NCBI RefSeq assembly: GCF_000478175.1
Contig: NZ_KI515776.1
Span: forward strand, 205,451-269,450
Length of the DNA stretch: 64,000 bases
Direction: 5' to 3'
Source: Corynebacterium sp. KPL1814
GTDB taxonomy: Bacteria; Actinomycetota; Actinomycetes; Mycobacteriales; Mycobacteriaceae
The first letter of the stretch is position 1; every line of letters starts with the position of its first letter. This document shows positions 1-7,851 of the stretch, in pieces. Under the pieces are notes generated by a model. It searched no databases. It was not told the origin of the DNA and worked only from the letters and a program-made list of their open reading frames with translations. The translations under genes and the position numbers were made by a program.

Positions 1-648
1 TTGATGTTCCACTTCCTGCCCATGGCGGTGCGCTATGACGGCCAAAAGGCCGATGTAAAGCACGGCTTCCAGTGGCACGTTGGCCCGATGTTCTCTGATA
101 CCAAGGGTCACGTGCACATCAAGAGCTCCGATATCCGCCAAAAGCCCTCCATCCTCTTTAATTACCTGCGCACCGAGCAGGACCGCCGCGAATGGGTAGA
201 AGCCGTCCGCGTCGCCCGCTCCCTGCTGGATACTCAGGCAATGGAGGAAGTAGGCGCCCGCGAGTTCAGCCCGGGCCCAGAGGTGCAAAGCGATGAGGAA
301 ATCTTGGAGTGGGTCCGCAATGACGGCGAGACCGCACTGCACCCATCCTGCACCGCCAAGATGGGCGATGAGTCCGATCCCATGGCCGTGGTGAACCCAG
401 AGACCATGGGCGTATGGGGCATCGATGGCCTGTATATCGCCGATGCTTCCGTATTCCCCTCGGTTCCCAACGGCAATATCTACTCCCCAACTATGATGGT
501 GGGAGAGAAGGCTGCGGACCTCATTGCCGGCCGCACGCCGCTCGAGCCTAACTACACTCCGTGGTACAAGGCTCACGAGGATATGCCGCTCTACGCCGAA
601 GGCGAGGCGATCCGTGACCACAAGGAGGCACCGAAGGGTGCTTACTAA
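1..648 (+). CDS. betA: Choline dehydrogenase-like GMC oxidoreductase, 3' part
   Basis: This is the C-terminal 215 residues of a glucose-methanol-choline (GMC) flavoprotein; the frame is open at the window edge, so the 5' part lies outside. The visible part carries the GMC C-terminal signature: a His in HPSCTAKMG near residue 114, then the FAD-contacting stretch [17 protein letters not shown] and the IYSPTMM segment. In BetA-type enzymes this His and the following Asn act in oxidising choline to betaine aldehyde. The closest family by eye is choline dehydrogenase, but substrate cannot be proved without the N-terminal FAD domain. The stop is followed by 28 bases and a LysE-type exporter in the same direction. 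Confidence 0.8.
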   Translation: MMFHFLPMAVRYDGQKADVKHGFQWHVGPMFSDTKGHVHIKSSDIRQKPSILFNYLRTEQDRREWVEAVRVARSLLDTQAMEEVGAREFSPGPEVQSDEEILEWVRNDGETALHPSCTAKMGDESDPMAVVNPETMGVWGIDGLYIADASVFPSVPNGNIYSPTMMVGEKAADLIAGRTPLEPNYTPWYKAHEDMPLYAEGEAIRDHKEAPKGAY

Positions 649-676
649 CGCCCGCTTATATTAAGGAGACAAAGCC

Positions 677-1360
677 GTGACCATTTCCTCACTTCTTACC
701 CTGATGGGGATTTGGCTCGCGGCTTTGGTGTCTCCGGGGCCGGATATTGTGCAGGTCATCCGCGTGGCCCCGCGTTCCACGCGCGCCGGGCTAATGTGCG
801 CGGTAGGGGTATTTAGCGGGACGGTCTTTTGGATCGTTGCCTCCCTGGCCGGTTTATCTGCGCTGATTGCGGCGCGCCCGAGCGTGCTGAGCATCTTGCA
901 ATTGCTCGGTGGCCTGTTCCTGCTCTACATGGGGGTATCCTCCCTGCGCAGCGGCGTAGCCGCACGTCGCGCTCCCGCCCGCGAGGTGGACGCGGAAGAC
1001 TACGCGGAGCAGGCGCGGGCCGCTGGCGATGCCGATGTCGAAGACATGACCAACTGGCGGGCCTTCAAGCTGGGGCTGGTGACAAACCTGTCGAATCCCA
1101 AGGCATTGGTATTTTTCGGGGCGGTATTCGCCCAATTCATCCGCCCGGAAATGTCTGTGGGGTGGACCATCGCGGTGGCGTTGATCCTTGCCGCCATGTC
1201 CTTCGTGTGGTTTTCTTCCTTCGCGCTGCTCGTGCGCGCGGCCGCGCGGTGGACGGCGCGGTATTCCGCCGGCATCGATATGGTCTCAGGCCTCGTCTTT
1301 GGCCTGTTTGGTGTGGTGATGGCCGGGGAAGGCGCCACCGCGCTGCTGAAATCACAGTAG
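677..1360 (+). CDS. LysE/RhtB-family amino-acid exporter (first of a tandem pair)
   Basis: A 227-residue integral membrane protein of the LysE/RhtB translocator family, whose members export amino acids or related small molecules. The N-terminus has the family motif SPGPDIVQVIR followed by a Gly-rich helix, and the middle has NPKALVFFGAVFAQF, the second conserved segment. About six membrane helices are visible with a charged loop at residues 98-125. The GTG start is chosen because AAGGAG lies 8-9 bases upstream. A paralogue follows directly at 1440. The substrate is unknown; nearness to a betA-like gene could suggest an osmolyte link, which is only inference. Confidence 0.85.
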   Translation: MTISSLLTLMGIWLAALVSPGPDIVQVIRVAPRSTRAGLMCAVGVFSGTVFWIVASLAGLSALIAARPSVLSILQLLGGLFLLYMGVSSLRSGVAARRAPAREVDAEDYAEQARAAGDADVEDMTNWRAFKLGLVTNLSNPKALVFFGAVFAQFIRPEMSVGWTIAVALILAAMSFVWFSSFALLVRAAARWTARYSAGIDMVSGLVFGLFGVVMAGEGATALLKSQ

Positions 1361-1439
1361 TTACCTGTTTCGCTGCAGGTGAGACACTTCCTACAGTTGG
1401 TTGCGCTAGTAAAAATGCATACGAATGTGGAGGTGTTAG

Positions 1440-2114
1440 GTGGCTATAGGTGCCCTTGTGACCCTGATGGGCATATGGTTCGCGGCCATGGCTTCGCCGG
1501 GGCCAGATGTGGTTCAGATTATCCGCCTAGGTGCGCGGTCCACCCGCGCGGCAGTGTGGGTGGCTATTGGTAGTACGACGGGCCTCGCCCTGTGGACCAT
1601 AGCTTCGCTCGCCGGGCTTTCGGCATTGATCTCTACACATGAGGGCATCTTGGTGCTCCTGCAGGTCCTAGGCGGCAGCTATCTGCTGTGGATGGCCTAT
1701 AGCGCGATTTCCTCAGGCCTGCGGGAGCGGCGGGCACCCGCCACCGTCGTGGGTACGGAGAAGCAGGCACCACAACCGCGCGGATTCACCCCGGACGGCA
1801 TCATCAAGGCGAAGACCGCCTACCGCATGGGATTAATCTGTGACCTTTCGAACCCCAAGGTGGTCATCTTTTTCGGCGCCATCTTTGCCAATTTCATCGA
1901 CCCCGGCATGGGGGTGGGCGGAAACGTCGTCGTCGCCGCGGTATTGGTACTAGAAAGCTTGGTTCTCTTCGTCGGCGTCGGCTTGAGCACGCGCGCGGTA
2001 TCGAAGTGGATGGCCAAGAACTCGGCGTGGGTGGACATCGTCAGTGGCATCGTCTTCCTGCTCCTCGGCGTGGTTATCCTCTTTGAAGGCATCCGCGGGC
2101 TCATTGCGATGTAG
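1440..2114 (+). CDS. LysE/RhtB-family amino-acid exporter (second of a tandem pair)
   Basis: A 224-residue membrane protein, clearly a paralogue of the upstream gene: both open with TLMGIW, share SPGPDxVQxIR near residue 20, and share the NPKxxxFFGAxFAxF segment. The GTG start follows GGAGGT at a good distance. The 79-base gap to the upstream gene and the shared strand allow co-transcription. Family members export amino acids such as lysine, threonine or homoserine; nothing here fixes the substrate. The pair probably arose by tandem duplication with divergence in the central hydrophilic loop. Confidence 0.85.
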   Translation: MAIGALVTLMGIWFAAMASPGPDVVQIIRLGARSTRAAVWVAIGSTTGLALWTIASLAGLSALISTHEGILVLLQVLGGSYLLWMAYSAISSGLRERRAPATVVGTEKQAPQPRGFTPDGIIKAKTAYRMGLICDLSNPKVVIFFGAIFANFIDPGMGVGGNVVVAAVLVLESLVLFVGVGLSTRAVSKWMAKNSAWVDIVSGIVFLLLGVVILFEGIRGLIAM

Positions 2115-2123
2115 CCTGAAGTT

Positions 2124-2453
2124 ATGATTTTTACTACCACGAATACCGTCGACGGGTATGAAATCACCAAATACCTGCGCATCATCGCTGGTGAGACCGT
2201 TATCGGTATCAATATGCTCAAAGATTTCGGGGCATCGATACGCAATATCACCGGCGGTCGCGCCTCCGGCTATGAAAGCGAAGCCATCAAGGCCCGCGAG
2301 GCGGCGCTGGATGAATTGTGGCGCCGCGGCCAGGAATTAGGCGCCGATGGCGTGGTGGGCATCGCCTTCGACTATTCCCCAATGGGCACCAATAATGACA
2401 TGCTCTTGGTCACCGCAACGGGCACGGCGGTTTCGCTGCGCGCGCGTGACTAA
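2124..2453 (+). CDS. YbjQ/UPF0145-family protein
   Basis: A 109-residue soluble protein of the YbjQ (UPF0145, putative heavy-metal-binding) family, recognised from the N-terminal TTTNTVDGYEI, the central GETVIGINMLKDFGASIRNI, the SEAIKAREAALDELWRRGQELGADGVVGIAFDY stretch (shown as the family's typical order, residues about 50-85) and the C-terminal LVTATGTAV. Members form ring-shaped oligomers in structural work on other species, but their role is not established. Length is typical of the family. It follows the LysE pair by 9 bases and may be in the same transcript. Confidence 0.85.
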   Translation: MIFTTTNTVDGYEITKYLRIIAGETVIGINMLKDFGASIRNITGGRASGYESEAIKAREAALDELWRRGQELGADGVVGIAFDYSPMGTNNDMLLVTATGTAVSLRARD

Positions 2454-2510
2454 GTTTGTCCACCCCCACCCATAGCCGCGCGGGAACGGGCTCTGGGTAA
2501 GCTGGGCGGC

Positions 2511-2795
2511 ATGCTTGAGGTTGCAATTTCTGGCGAGTCCATCAAATTGGGCCAGTTTATTAAGCTGGCCAGCTTGGTCGGCACCGGTGGTGAAGCCAAG
2601 GAACTTATCGCAGAAGGCGCCGTCACGGTCAATGGTGAAACCGAAACCCGCCGCGGCGCCACGCTGCAGATTGGCGATGAGGTGTGCATCGAAGGCACCT
2701 GCGCGCGCGTGGGCGAGCCCGACGATGATGATGACTATTTTGATGAAGCCACCGCAGACGATGACTTTGATCCGGAAAAGTGGAGGAATCTATAA
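2511..2795 (+). CDS. S4-domain RNA-binding protein with acidic tail
   Basis: A 94-residue protein. Residues 1-65 match the small YaaA/YbcJ-type S4 fold: IKLGQFIKLASLVGTGGEAK, then LIAEGAVTVNGETETRRG, the usual beta-loop contacting RNA. Residues 70-94 are strongly acidic (DDDDDYFDEAT..DDDFDPEKW), which is unusual for the minimal family and looks like a lineage-specific tail. S4 domains bind rRNA or tRNA; the target of this one is unknown. Its TAA stop immediately precedes the ATG of the next gene, indicating translational coupling. Confidence 0.8.
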   Translation: MLEVAISGESIKLGQFIKLASLVGTGGEAKELIAEGAVTVNGETETRRGATLQIGDEVCIEGTCARVGEPDDDDDYFDEATADDDFDPEKWRNL

Positions 2796-3623
2796 ATGCC
2801 CGCATTTGAAGCCGAAGTAGGCATGCCCTACTGGATCGATCTGACAACCTCGGATCCGCGCAAGTCCGCCCACTTTTATGAGCAGGTCTTGGGCTGGGAA
2901 ATCTCGGCTGAGACCGAGGAGGAAAACCCCTACCAGATGGCACGCCTGCAGGGCCTGCCCATCGCTGGGCTCATCCCGCAGCCGGACGAGGCGCCGATGC
3001 CGGATACCTGGGTGACCTACTTCCTCTCCAAGGACATCGACGGCGATTGCCAGCGCACGGAGAACCTCGGCGGGCGCATCTTGGCCGCGCCCCAGCCCGT
3101 GGAACTGGGCCACATGGCCTTGCTTGCCGATGCCGCCGGTGGCATGTTCGGCCTCATCCAGCCCTCAGGCCCCGAGCACTTCGTCGCCGGTGGCGAACCC
3201 GGCACCCCGGTATGGCACGAACTGACCGCCACGACGCGATTCCAGCAGGCCATGGACTTTTATGGCGAGCTATTTAATTGGGAGATTCGCGCCATGGAAT
3301 CCGAGGACGAGAATTTCATTTACGCCACCGCAGAAGAAGACGGCGCCCCGTTTGCCGGCCTGTGGAATGCCGAAGGCCAGTTTCCGCCTCAGGTGCCGAG
3401 CTTCTGGCAGACCTACCTAGGGGTGCGCGATATCGATGCCGCCGCCAAGAAAGCGGTAGAGCTCGGCGGTGAAATCATCCGTGAACCATGGGATTCCCCC
3501 TTCGGCCGCATGTGCTTGCTCGCGGATTCCACCGGGGCGACCATCACCCTGACCGAGGTGGAAGACGCACCCGAGGATGAGCCCACCGAATCCGATGACG
3601 TGCTCAACCCCACCAGGGACTAA
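2796..3623 (+). CDS. Two-domain VOC (glyoxalase/dioxygenase superfamily) protein
   Basis: A 275-residue soluble protein made of two vicinal-oxygen-chelate modules, residues about 5-125 and 135-260. Each starts with a strand and the helix that follows (SAHFYEQVLGWEI; QAMDFYGELFNWEI) and ends with a strand containing a Gly-Gly and Gly-Arg pair. This resembles the actinobacterial 27-kDa antigen Cfp30B/hydrolase group, whose function is unresolved. Metal-ligand residues are not obvious by eye. It begins one base after the stop of the S4 gene, so the two are surely co-transcribed. The C-terminus is acidic. Confidence 0.8.
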   Translation: MPAFEAEVGMPYWIDLTTSDPRKSAHFYEQVLGWEISAETEEENPYQMARLQGLPIAGLIPQPDEAPMPDTWVTYFLSKDIDGDCQRTENLGGRILAAPQPVELGHMALLADAAGGMFGLIQPSGPEHFVAGGEPGTPVWHELTATTRFQQAMDFYGELFNWEIRAMESEDENFIYATAEEDGAPFAGLWNAEGQFPPQVPSFWQTYLGVRDIDAAAKKAVELGGEIIREPWDSPFGRMCLLADSTGATITLTEVEDAPEDEPTESDDVLNPTRD

Positions 3624-3643
3624 GCACGGGGAAAGAGGCGTTT

Positions 3644-3952
3644 ATGTCAGACTCCTCTGATTTGGCACAGCGCGTGCTAACCATCGTGGCCGTTATCCCG
3701 CCCGGCAATGTGTCCTCCTATGGGGAGGTGGCAAAACTCGCTGGGTGCGGGGCCCGCTACGTCGGCACCGTGATGAATAGGCACGGTGGTAACGCCGCCT
3801 GGTGGCGGGTGGTCCGCGCCAATGGCGCCTCCCACGATCCTGCTCGCGCGGAAGAATACTGGGACCGCGAGGGCATCGAGCATTCCCACGGGCGCGTCGC
3901 CATGCATAAGCACGGCATGGATGCGCGGGACCTAGCGGTATTGATGCGATAG
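3644..3952 (+). CDS. atl: Alkyltransferase-like protein (ATL), MGMT family without the reactive Cys
   Basis: A 102-residue protein with the DNA-binding half of O6-alkylguanine-DNA alkyltransferases: IPPGNVSSYGEVAKLAG, the helix around ARYVGTVMN with its arginine finger, then the active-site loop. In repair-competent enzymes the loop reads PCHRV; here it is AAWWRVV, so Trp replaces Cys. That is the hallmark of ATL proteins, which bind alkylated guanines without dealkylating them and hand them to nucleotide-excision repair. It lies 20 bases after the VOC gene on the same strand. The family call is firm; the repair role is inferred from studied ATLs. Confidence 0.85.
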   Translation: MSDSSDLAQRVLTIVAVIPPGNVSSYGEVAKLAGCGARYVGTVMNRHGGNAAWWRVVRANGASHDPARAEEYWDREGIEHSHGRVAMHKHGMDARDLAVLMR

Positions 3953-4024
3953 ATAGTGCAGTAGGAAAACTTTTTGCAGTTATAGAGTGCGGTGCGGCAC
4001 CTCTCCAGCTACGCTATATGCGTT

Positions 4025-4873
4025 ATGAAAAAATTAGCTATTGGTTCTCTCGTTACCGCACTTTCATTCGTGACCATTCCCGCTGCCCAGGCGGTCAGCC
4101 TCGATCCCCAATCCGTGCCTGATCGTACGCAAATCACCGTTAGGCACGATTCCGGCGCCACGGTCTCGACCGCCAATAGCCACGAGTCCCGCCCGGCGCT
4201 GTCCTTGAGCAAGCTCTACCTGGGATATTGGGTGCTCAAGTATGGTTCTGCCGCCGATAAGGACCAAGTGGAAAATATGATTCGCTACAGCGACGATAAC
4301 GTGGCCAGCGACCTGGACCGCCGCTACCCGCAGGCCATTCCCAGCATCATCCAGGAATTCGGGCTGAGCGAGACTCACTACACCGGCTACTGGGGAACCA
4401 CGAAGACCTCGAGCGAAGATGTCGCGCGGTTTACTGCCGAGATCCAGAACGATCCCATCGCGGCGCCCATTTTCGCGGGAATGGCTACCGCCGCTCCCGT
4501 GGCTGCGGATGGATACCGCCAGGATTTCGGCACCGATCACATTCCCGGAGTATGGGGTACTAAATTCGGTTGGTCCGATGACCGCACCATCCACGCCTCC
4601 GTATCTACTGGGCATGGGTTTACCGTAGCCGCCAATACCTACGGCGATGCGCAGACCCATACCGCGGATGTCACGCGCGGCGTCAACAATTCGCCAGCCG
4701 GCGGATCCAGCGAGGCCATCGGCGCACGCATTGAAAACGACCTCAACCTGCAAGGACCTGCGCAGCAGGCGGTCCGCGATGCCACCCAGACCGCGGCCGA
4801 GCTTGAGCGCCAAGCGTGCGCGAGCGCTAATCAAGCCCTAGCGCAGGTGAGCCAAGTGCGGGTGTGCCAATAA
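4025..4873 (+). CDS. Secreted beta-lactamase-fold serine hydrolase
   Basis: A 282-residue exported protein. The ATG at 4025 is preferred over in-frame codons further up because it begins a classic signal peptide (MKKLAIGSLV..., likely cleaved after AQA near residue 25). The mature part resembles a class A beta-lactamase or D,D-peptidase fold: SLSK gives the Ser-x-x-Lys pair, YSDDNVASDL sits where the SDN loop belongs, and GTKFGWSDD sits where KTG belongs. The second and third motifs deviate from canonical lactamases, so lactam hydrolysis is doubtful; a role in the envelope is more likely. A short Cys-containing C-terminal helix follows. Confidence 0.65.
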   Translation: MKKLAIGSLVTALSFVTIPAAQAVSLDPQSVPDRTQITVRHDSGATVSTANSHESRPALSLSKLYLGYWVLKYGSAADKDQVENMIRYSDDNVASDLDRRYPQAIPSIIQEFGLSETHYTGYWGTTKTSSEDVARFTAEIQNDPIAAPIFAGMATAAPVAADGYRQDFGTDHIPGVWGTKFGWSDDRTIHASVSTGHGFTVAANTYGDAQTHTADVTRGVNNSPAGGSSEAIGARIENDLNLQGPAQQAVRDATQTAAELERQACASANQALAQVSQVRVCQ

Positions 4874-4891
4874 GCGGCGAGGGACTGATCT

Positions 4892-6223
4892 TTAGATCAG
4901 GTTCCAGACGGTCACGGCCATGATGACTAGGCCCATGCCAAAGACGAAGTAATTCCAGATGTCGTTTTTGAACTGGGAATAGTCATCAACCTTTTTAAAC
5001 ATGTAGACCGGCACCAGATAGACCAAGAATGCCACGAAGATGCCGCCAACCACCGAAATCATGTCCATGATGGAGGGGTTGAAGACGGCGACGAGCGTCG
5101 TTGCCACGAATACGATGACATAGATGGTGTTGAGCAGCGCGCGGCGCGAGAGCTTATTGGCCATGCGGGGCACGGCAATGCGCAGTAGATATTCTGTACC
5201 TTCCTCGGAACCAAGCATGTGTCCAAAGTAGGAAGAGATGATCGCGCACATGGTAATAAGTGGTGCCATATAACCAATAAATGGCGTGCCCGTGACGTTG
5301 GCGAAATAAGACAGCACCGGGATGTTTTGATCGGCTGCCTCCTTCAACCCGTCGGCGCCGAGCGCGAGGACGCAGGACCAGACAAAGAACATGGTAAACA
5401 CCACGAGCATTGCGGCGGTGTAGAGCTCCACGCGGGAGACGAACTTCTCTGTCTTCTTGCCGTAGGCCGGCTGCACGTCCACGGAGAACTGCGATAGCGC
5501 GGCCATGTGAGAAAAGGAAAAGACCAGCACCGGCAGAATGAGCAGGATGCCCTTCAGAATTCCCCAGAGGCCGCCTTCGTATTCAACGTTGAGGAAGCTT
5601 TCGAAATCCCACTTGGGGATCAAATAAATAGAGGTTGCCGCTAGGGCGACGATGAGCGGGTAGACCAGCATTTGCGCCAGCCACAGCATGGGGCGGCGGC
5701 CGATGGCAAAAAGGCCCGTCATAACGCCCACGCAGGCAATGGACAATATCCACCGATTGATGCTTGGCCCGCCGAGTTGGTTGACGATGAAGCTATCGAC
5801 CACATTGGTAATGCTGATGCCGTAAATGAGGACAGTTGGCACGATGGCCAGCCAATACAAAACGGCGATGAAAAGGCCGCTATTGCGGCCTAGGTAGTAG
5901 CGCACCAGTTCCAAGACGTCTTTGCCGTGTTGTTCTTGTGGCGCGCCGCTGACTATGCGGGCGTAGGTCCGGTGGGAAAAATACACCAGCGGAAAGATAA
6001 AAACGGTGGCGAAGACGAGCGGCCAAAATCCGAAGGCGCCGGCATTGAGCGGCAAGAAGAGGATGCCGGCACCAACACCGGTGCCAAAAAGCGCGATGAC
6101 CCAAGACAGGGTGGAGCCCACTGCCTTTTGCCGGTTGGCTTCCTCTGCGGAATTTGTCGGAGCTGCCCCCTTAGTACTTTCCGTGCTGTCATCCGTGCGG
6201 GACTCGTGGGTTGGGGCATTCAT
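4892..6223 (-). CDS. HAAAP-family serine/threonine-type amino-acid permease
   Basis: A 443-residue membrane protein with about eleven hydrophobic helices, of the hydroxy/aromatic amino-acid permease family (SdaC/TdcC type). The first helix carries SWVIALFGTGVGAGILFLPLNAG, the substrate- and ion-binding unwound helix typical of the LeuT-like fold. The N-terminal 30 residues are hydrophilic. Members couple proton or sodium entry to serine or threonine uptake; the precise substrate is not readable. A GAGGA ribosome site lies just before the ATG. It converges with the serine-hydrolase gene, with only 18 bases between stops. Confidence 0.85.
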   Translation of the reverse strand: MNAPTHESRTDDSTESTKGAAPTNSAEEANRQKAVGSTLSWVIALFGTGVGAGILFLPLNAGAFGFWPLVFATVFIFPLVYFSHRTYARIVSGAPQEQHGKDVLELVRYYLGRNSGLFIAVLYWLAIVPTVLIYGISITNVVDSFIVNQLGGPSINRWILSIACVGVMTGLFAIGRRPMLWLAQMLVYPLIVALAATSIYLIPKWDFESFLNVEYEGGLWGILKGILLILPVLVFSFSHMAALSQFSVDVQPAYGKKTEKFVSRVELYTAAMLVVFTMFFVWSCVLALGADGLKEAADQNIPVLSYFANVTGTPFIGYMAPLITMCAIISSYFGHMLGSEEGTEYLLRIAVPRMANKLSRRALLNTIYVIVFVATTLVAVFNPSIMDMISVVGGIFVAFLVYLVPVYMFKKVDDYSQFKNDIWNYFVFGMGLVIMAVTVWNLI

Positions 6224-6375
6224 GAAGGTCCTCAGTCCTTAAAATGGAGGATAGGTGGCAAAAGTGCCTTGTAGTGAGTGTAGCGAAGCCCACTACCAAC
6301 ATGTGCCTTAAACCACAGATTTTTGCGGAATGCGGTTGTTTTGGACAATTTTGGGGGAACAAGCGCGCTGGGTGA

Positions 6376-7227
6376 TTAGCGCGTGAAGACGAGCGCGTCC
6401 TCTGCGCTGCTGTGGCTGTAGCTGGCATCGTTGTTGGCGTATTTATTGCCGCGCAGGATGATCCAGATGCTCAGCGGGTACAAGATGATTGCCACGGAAA
6501 GGGCTTGGATGACGGCCGCGGTATCGGAAGCATGCAGGTAATTCCAGCCAAAGTGCAGGAGGAAGGATACCGCGAGGCAGCCGAGCGCCACACCAATGCG
6601 CCACCAGAGCGGCTTAGCCGCCGCGTAGAGCGCCCAGCCGATGCCCCAACCGGCGAGCGCCGTGAGTAAGACGTGCAGGCCAGGGCCAGCGATAAGGCGC
6701 AGGCCCCACATCTGTAAGAGCCCCGCAAAATCGCTATCCGGGTGAGTGGTAGCGCCCATGGAGCCGTAGAGGATGTTTTCGTTGGCCTCAAAGCCTAGGC
6801 CAACGACGGCGCCGACCATCCACCCGTGCCAGGGGCGGTTGAGTTGGCGGAAGGACATCAGGACAAATAAAACGCCTGTGGCCTTCGAAATCTCCTCGGG
6901 ATAGGCACCGCTCCATGACATGAAGGAATCGACCCACCCGGAATTGATGGCGAGCTGCATGACCGGCGTGGAGCTTATAGACGCCAAGCTAATGGCCATG
7001 CCGGAACCCCATAAAAAGGCAAGCGGTGCCCATACGCGCGCCGGGCGCGCCCACATGGGGCTCAGCTGCAATACCGCGATGACTATCGCGACAAGGATCG
7101 CTGCGATGAGGATGCTGATAATACCCATCAGCGGTGAGATCAATAGGGTGATGACCGTCTGGGAGACAAAACCGATAAGGCCCAGGCCGGAGAAAATCCA
7201 CAGCGCGGTGCGAAAAAGTTTAGACAT
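6376..7227 (-). CDS. PrsW-family intramembrane metalloprotease
   Basis: A 283-residue protein with roughly eight membrane helices. The three PrsW signatures are visible: PEEISKATGVLF (the EExxK box), GFEANENILYG and later His residues in helices (LHVLLTALAGWGIGW and LHFGWNYLHA). In Bacillus subtilis PrsW starts cleavage of the anti-sigma factor RsiW; in corynebacteria the target is unknown. Its start codon directly follows the TAA of the upstream membrane-anchored gene, so the two form an operon and may act together. Confidence 0.8.
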   Translation of the reverse strand: MSKLFRTALWIFSGLGLIGFVSQTVITLLISPLMGIISILIAAILVAIVIAVLQLSPMWARPARVWAPLAFLWGSGMAISLASISSTPVMQLAINSGWVDSFMSWSGAYPEEISKATGVLFVLMSFRQLNRPWHGWMVGAVVGLGFEANENILYGSMGATTHPDSDFAGLLQMWGLRLIAGPGLHVLLTALAGWGIGWALYAAAKPLWWRIGVALGCLAVSFLLHFGWNYLHASDTAAVIQALSVAIILYPLSIWIILRGNKYANNDASYSHSSAEDALVFTR

Positions 7228-7809
7228 TTATACCAAGGCCTTTCCAGAAAACTCCGCGATATCAGCAGTGACTTCTTCCGGTAGTTCGTCTTGCCCAAAG
7301 GCTTTCCAGAGGCGTTCAGTGGTCGTGCGCGTAGCCGCGGAATCCCCGGTGACGGTGACCACCCAGTCCTTATTCTCGTCCGCACCGGTGCCGTCGATGG
7401 AAATGGCGGCGGTGGAGGAGGGGGCATCGGCAAGCGCGAGGGCACCATCTTTTCCTTCATGGACCTCGCCCTCTGGAAGGCCAGGGGCCATGCCATAGGC
7501 CCGGACCATGCGGCGCAGGGTGTGCTCATCGTCGTCGGTATCTTCCACGATGACCGCCTGCACGGAGGTGTCACCGCAGGTCCAGCCAACGCTAGCCAGC
7601 GAAGTATAGTCGCGCTCGCAGTACAGATCAGGCACGGTAATATCCCAGTCCTGGCTGGGATCAGACAGGGTTACCTGCTCCACATCGGCGGGGTGTGGCG
7701 GTAGCACCGCGTGGACGATGGCGGGCAAGGCGAGGACCACCGTCACGAAGGCAAGGACGGCGATAAAGAGGACGCGCGGCCGGGCTGGTGGAAAGCGGAA
7801 TTTTTCCAT
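7228..7809 (-). CDS. Membrane-anchored hypothetical protein upstream of the PrsW gene
   Basis: A 193-residue protein with a basic N-terminus, one signal-anchor helix at residues 12-33, and an acidic extracytoplasmic domain with two cysteines (LYCERDY, GWTCGD) that could form a disulfide. The start at 7809 is chosen because the longer frame would overlap the divergent peptidase start. I do not recognise the domain. Abutment to the PrsW-type protease suggests a partner or substrate, which is inference only. It is transcribed away from the M13 peptidase gene, with 42 bases between the start codons. Confidence 0.65.
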   Translation of the reverse strand: MEKFRFPPARPRVLFIAVLAFVTVVLALPAIVHAVLPPHPADVEQVTLSDPSQDWDITVPDLYCERDYTSLASVGWTCGDTSVQAVIVEDTDDDEHTLRRMVRAYGMAPGLPEGEVHEGKDGALALADAPSSTAAISIDGTGADENKDWVVTVTGDSAATRTTTERLWKAFGQDELPEEVTADIAEFSGKALV

Positions 7810-7851
7810 AGTCCATACCTTAACTGGAAGGTTTGGCCTACAGTGGCAACC

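Noticed and set aside
4064..4834. 256-codon frame opposite the serine hydrolase
   Set aside because: The plus strand has a signal peptide and catalytic motifs; the minus frame has none.
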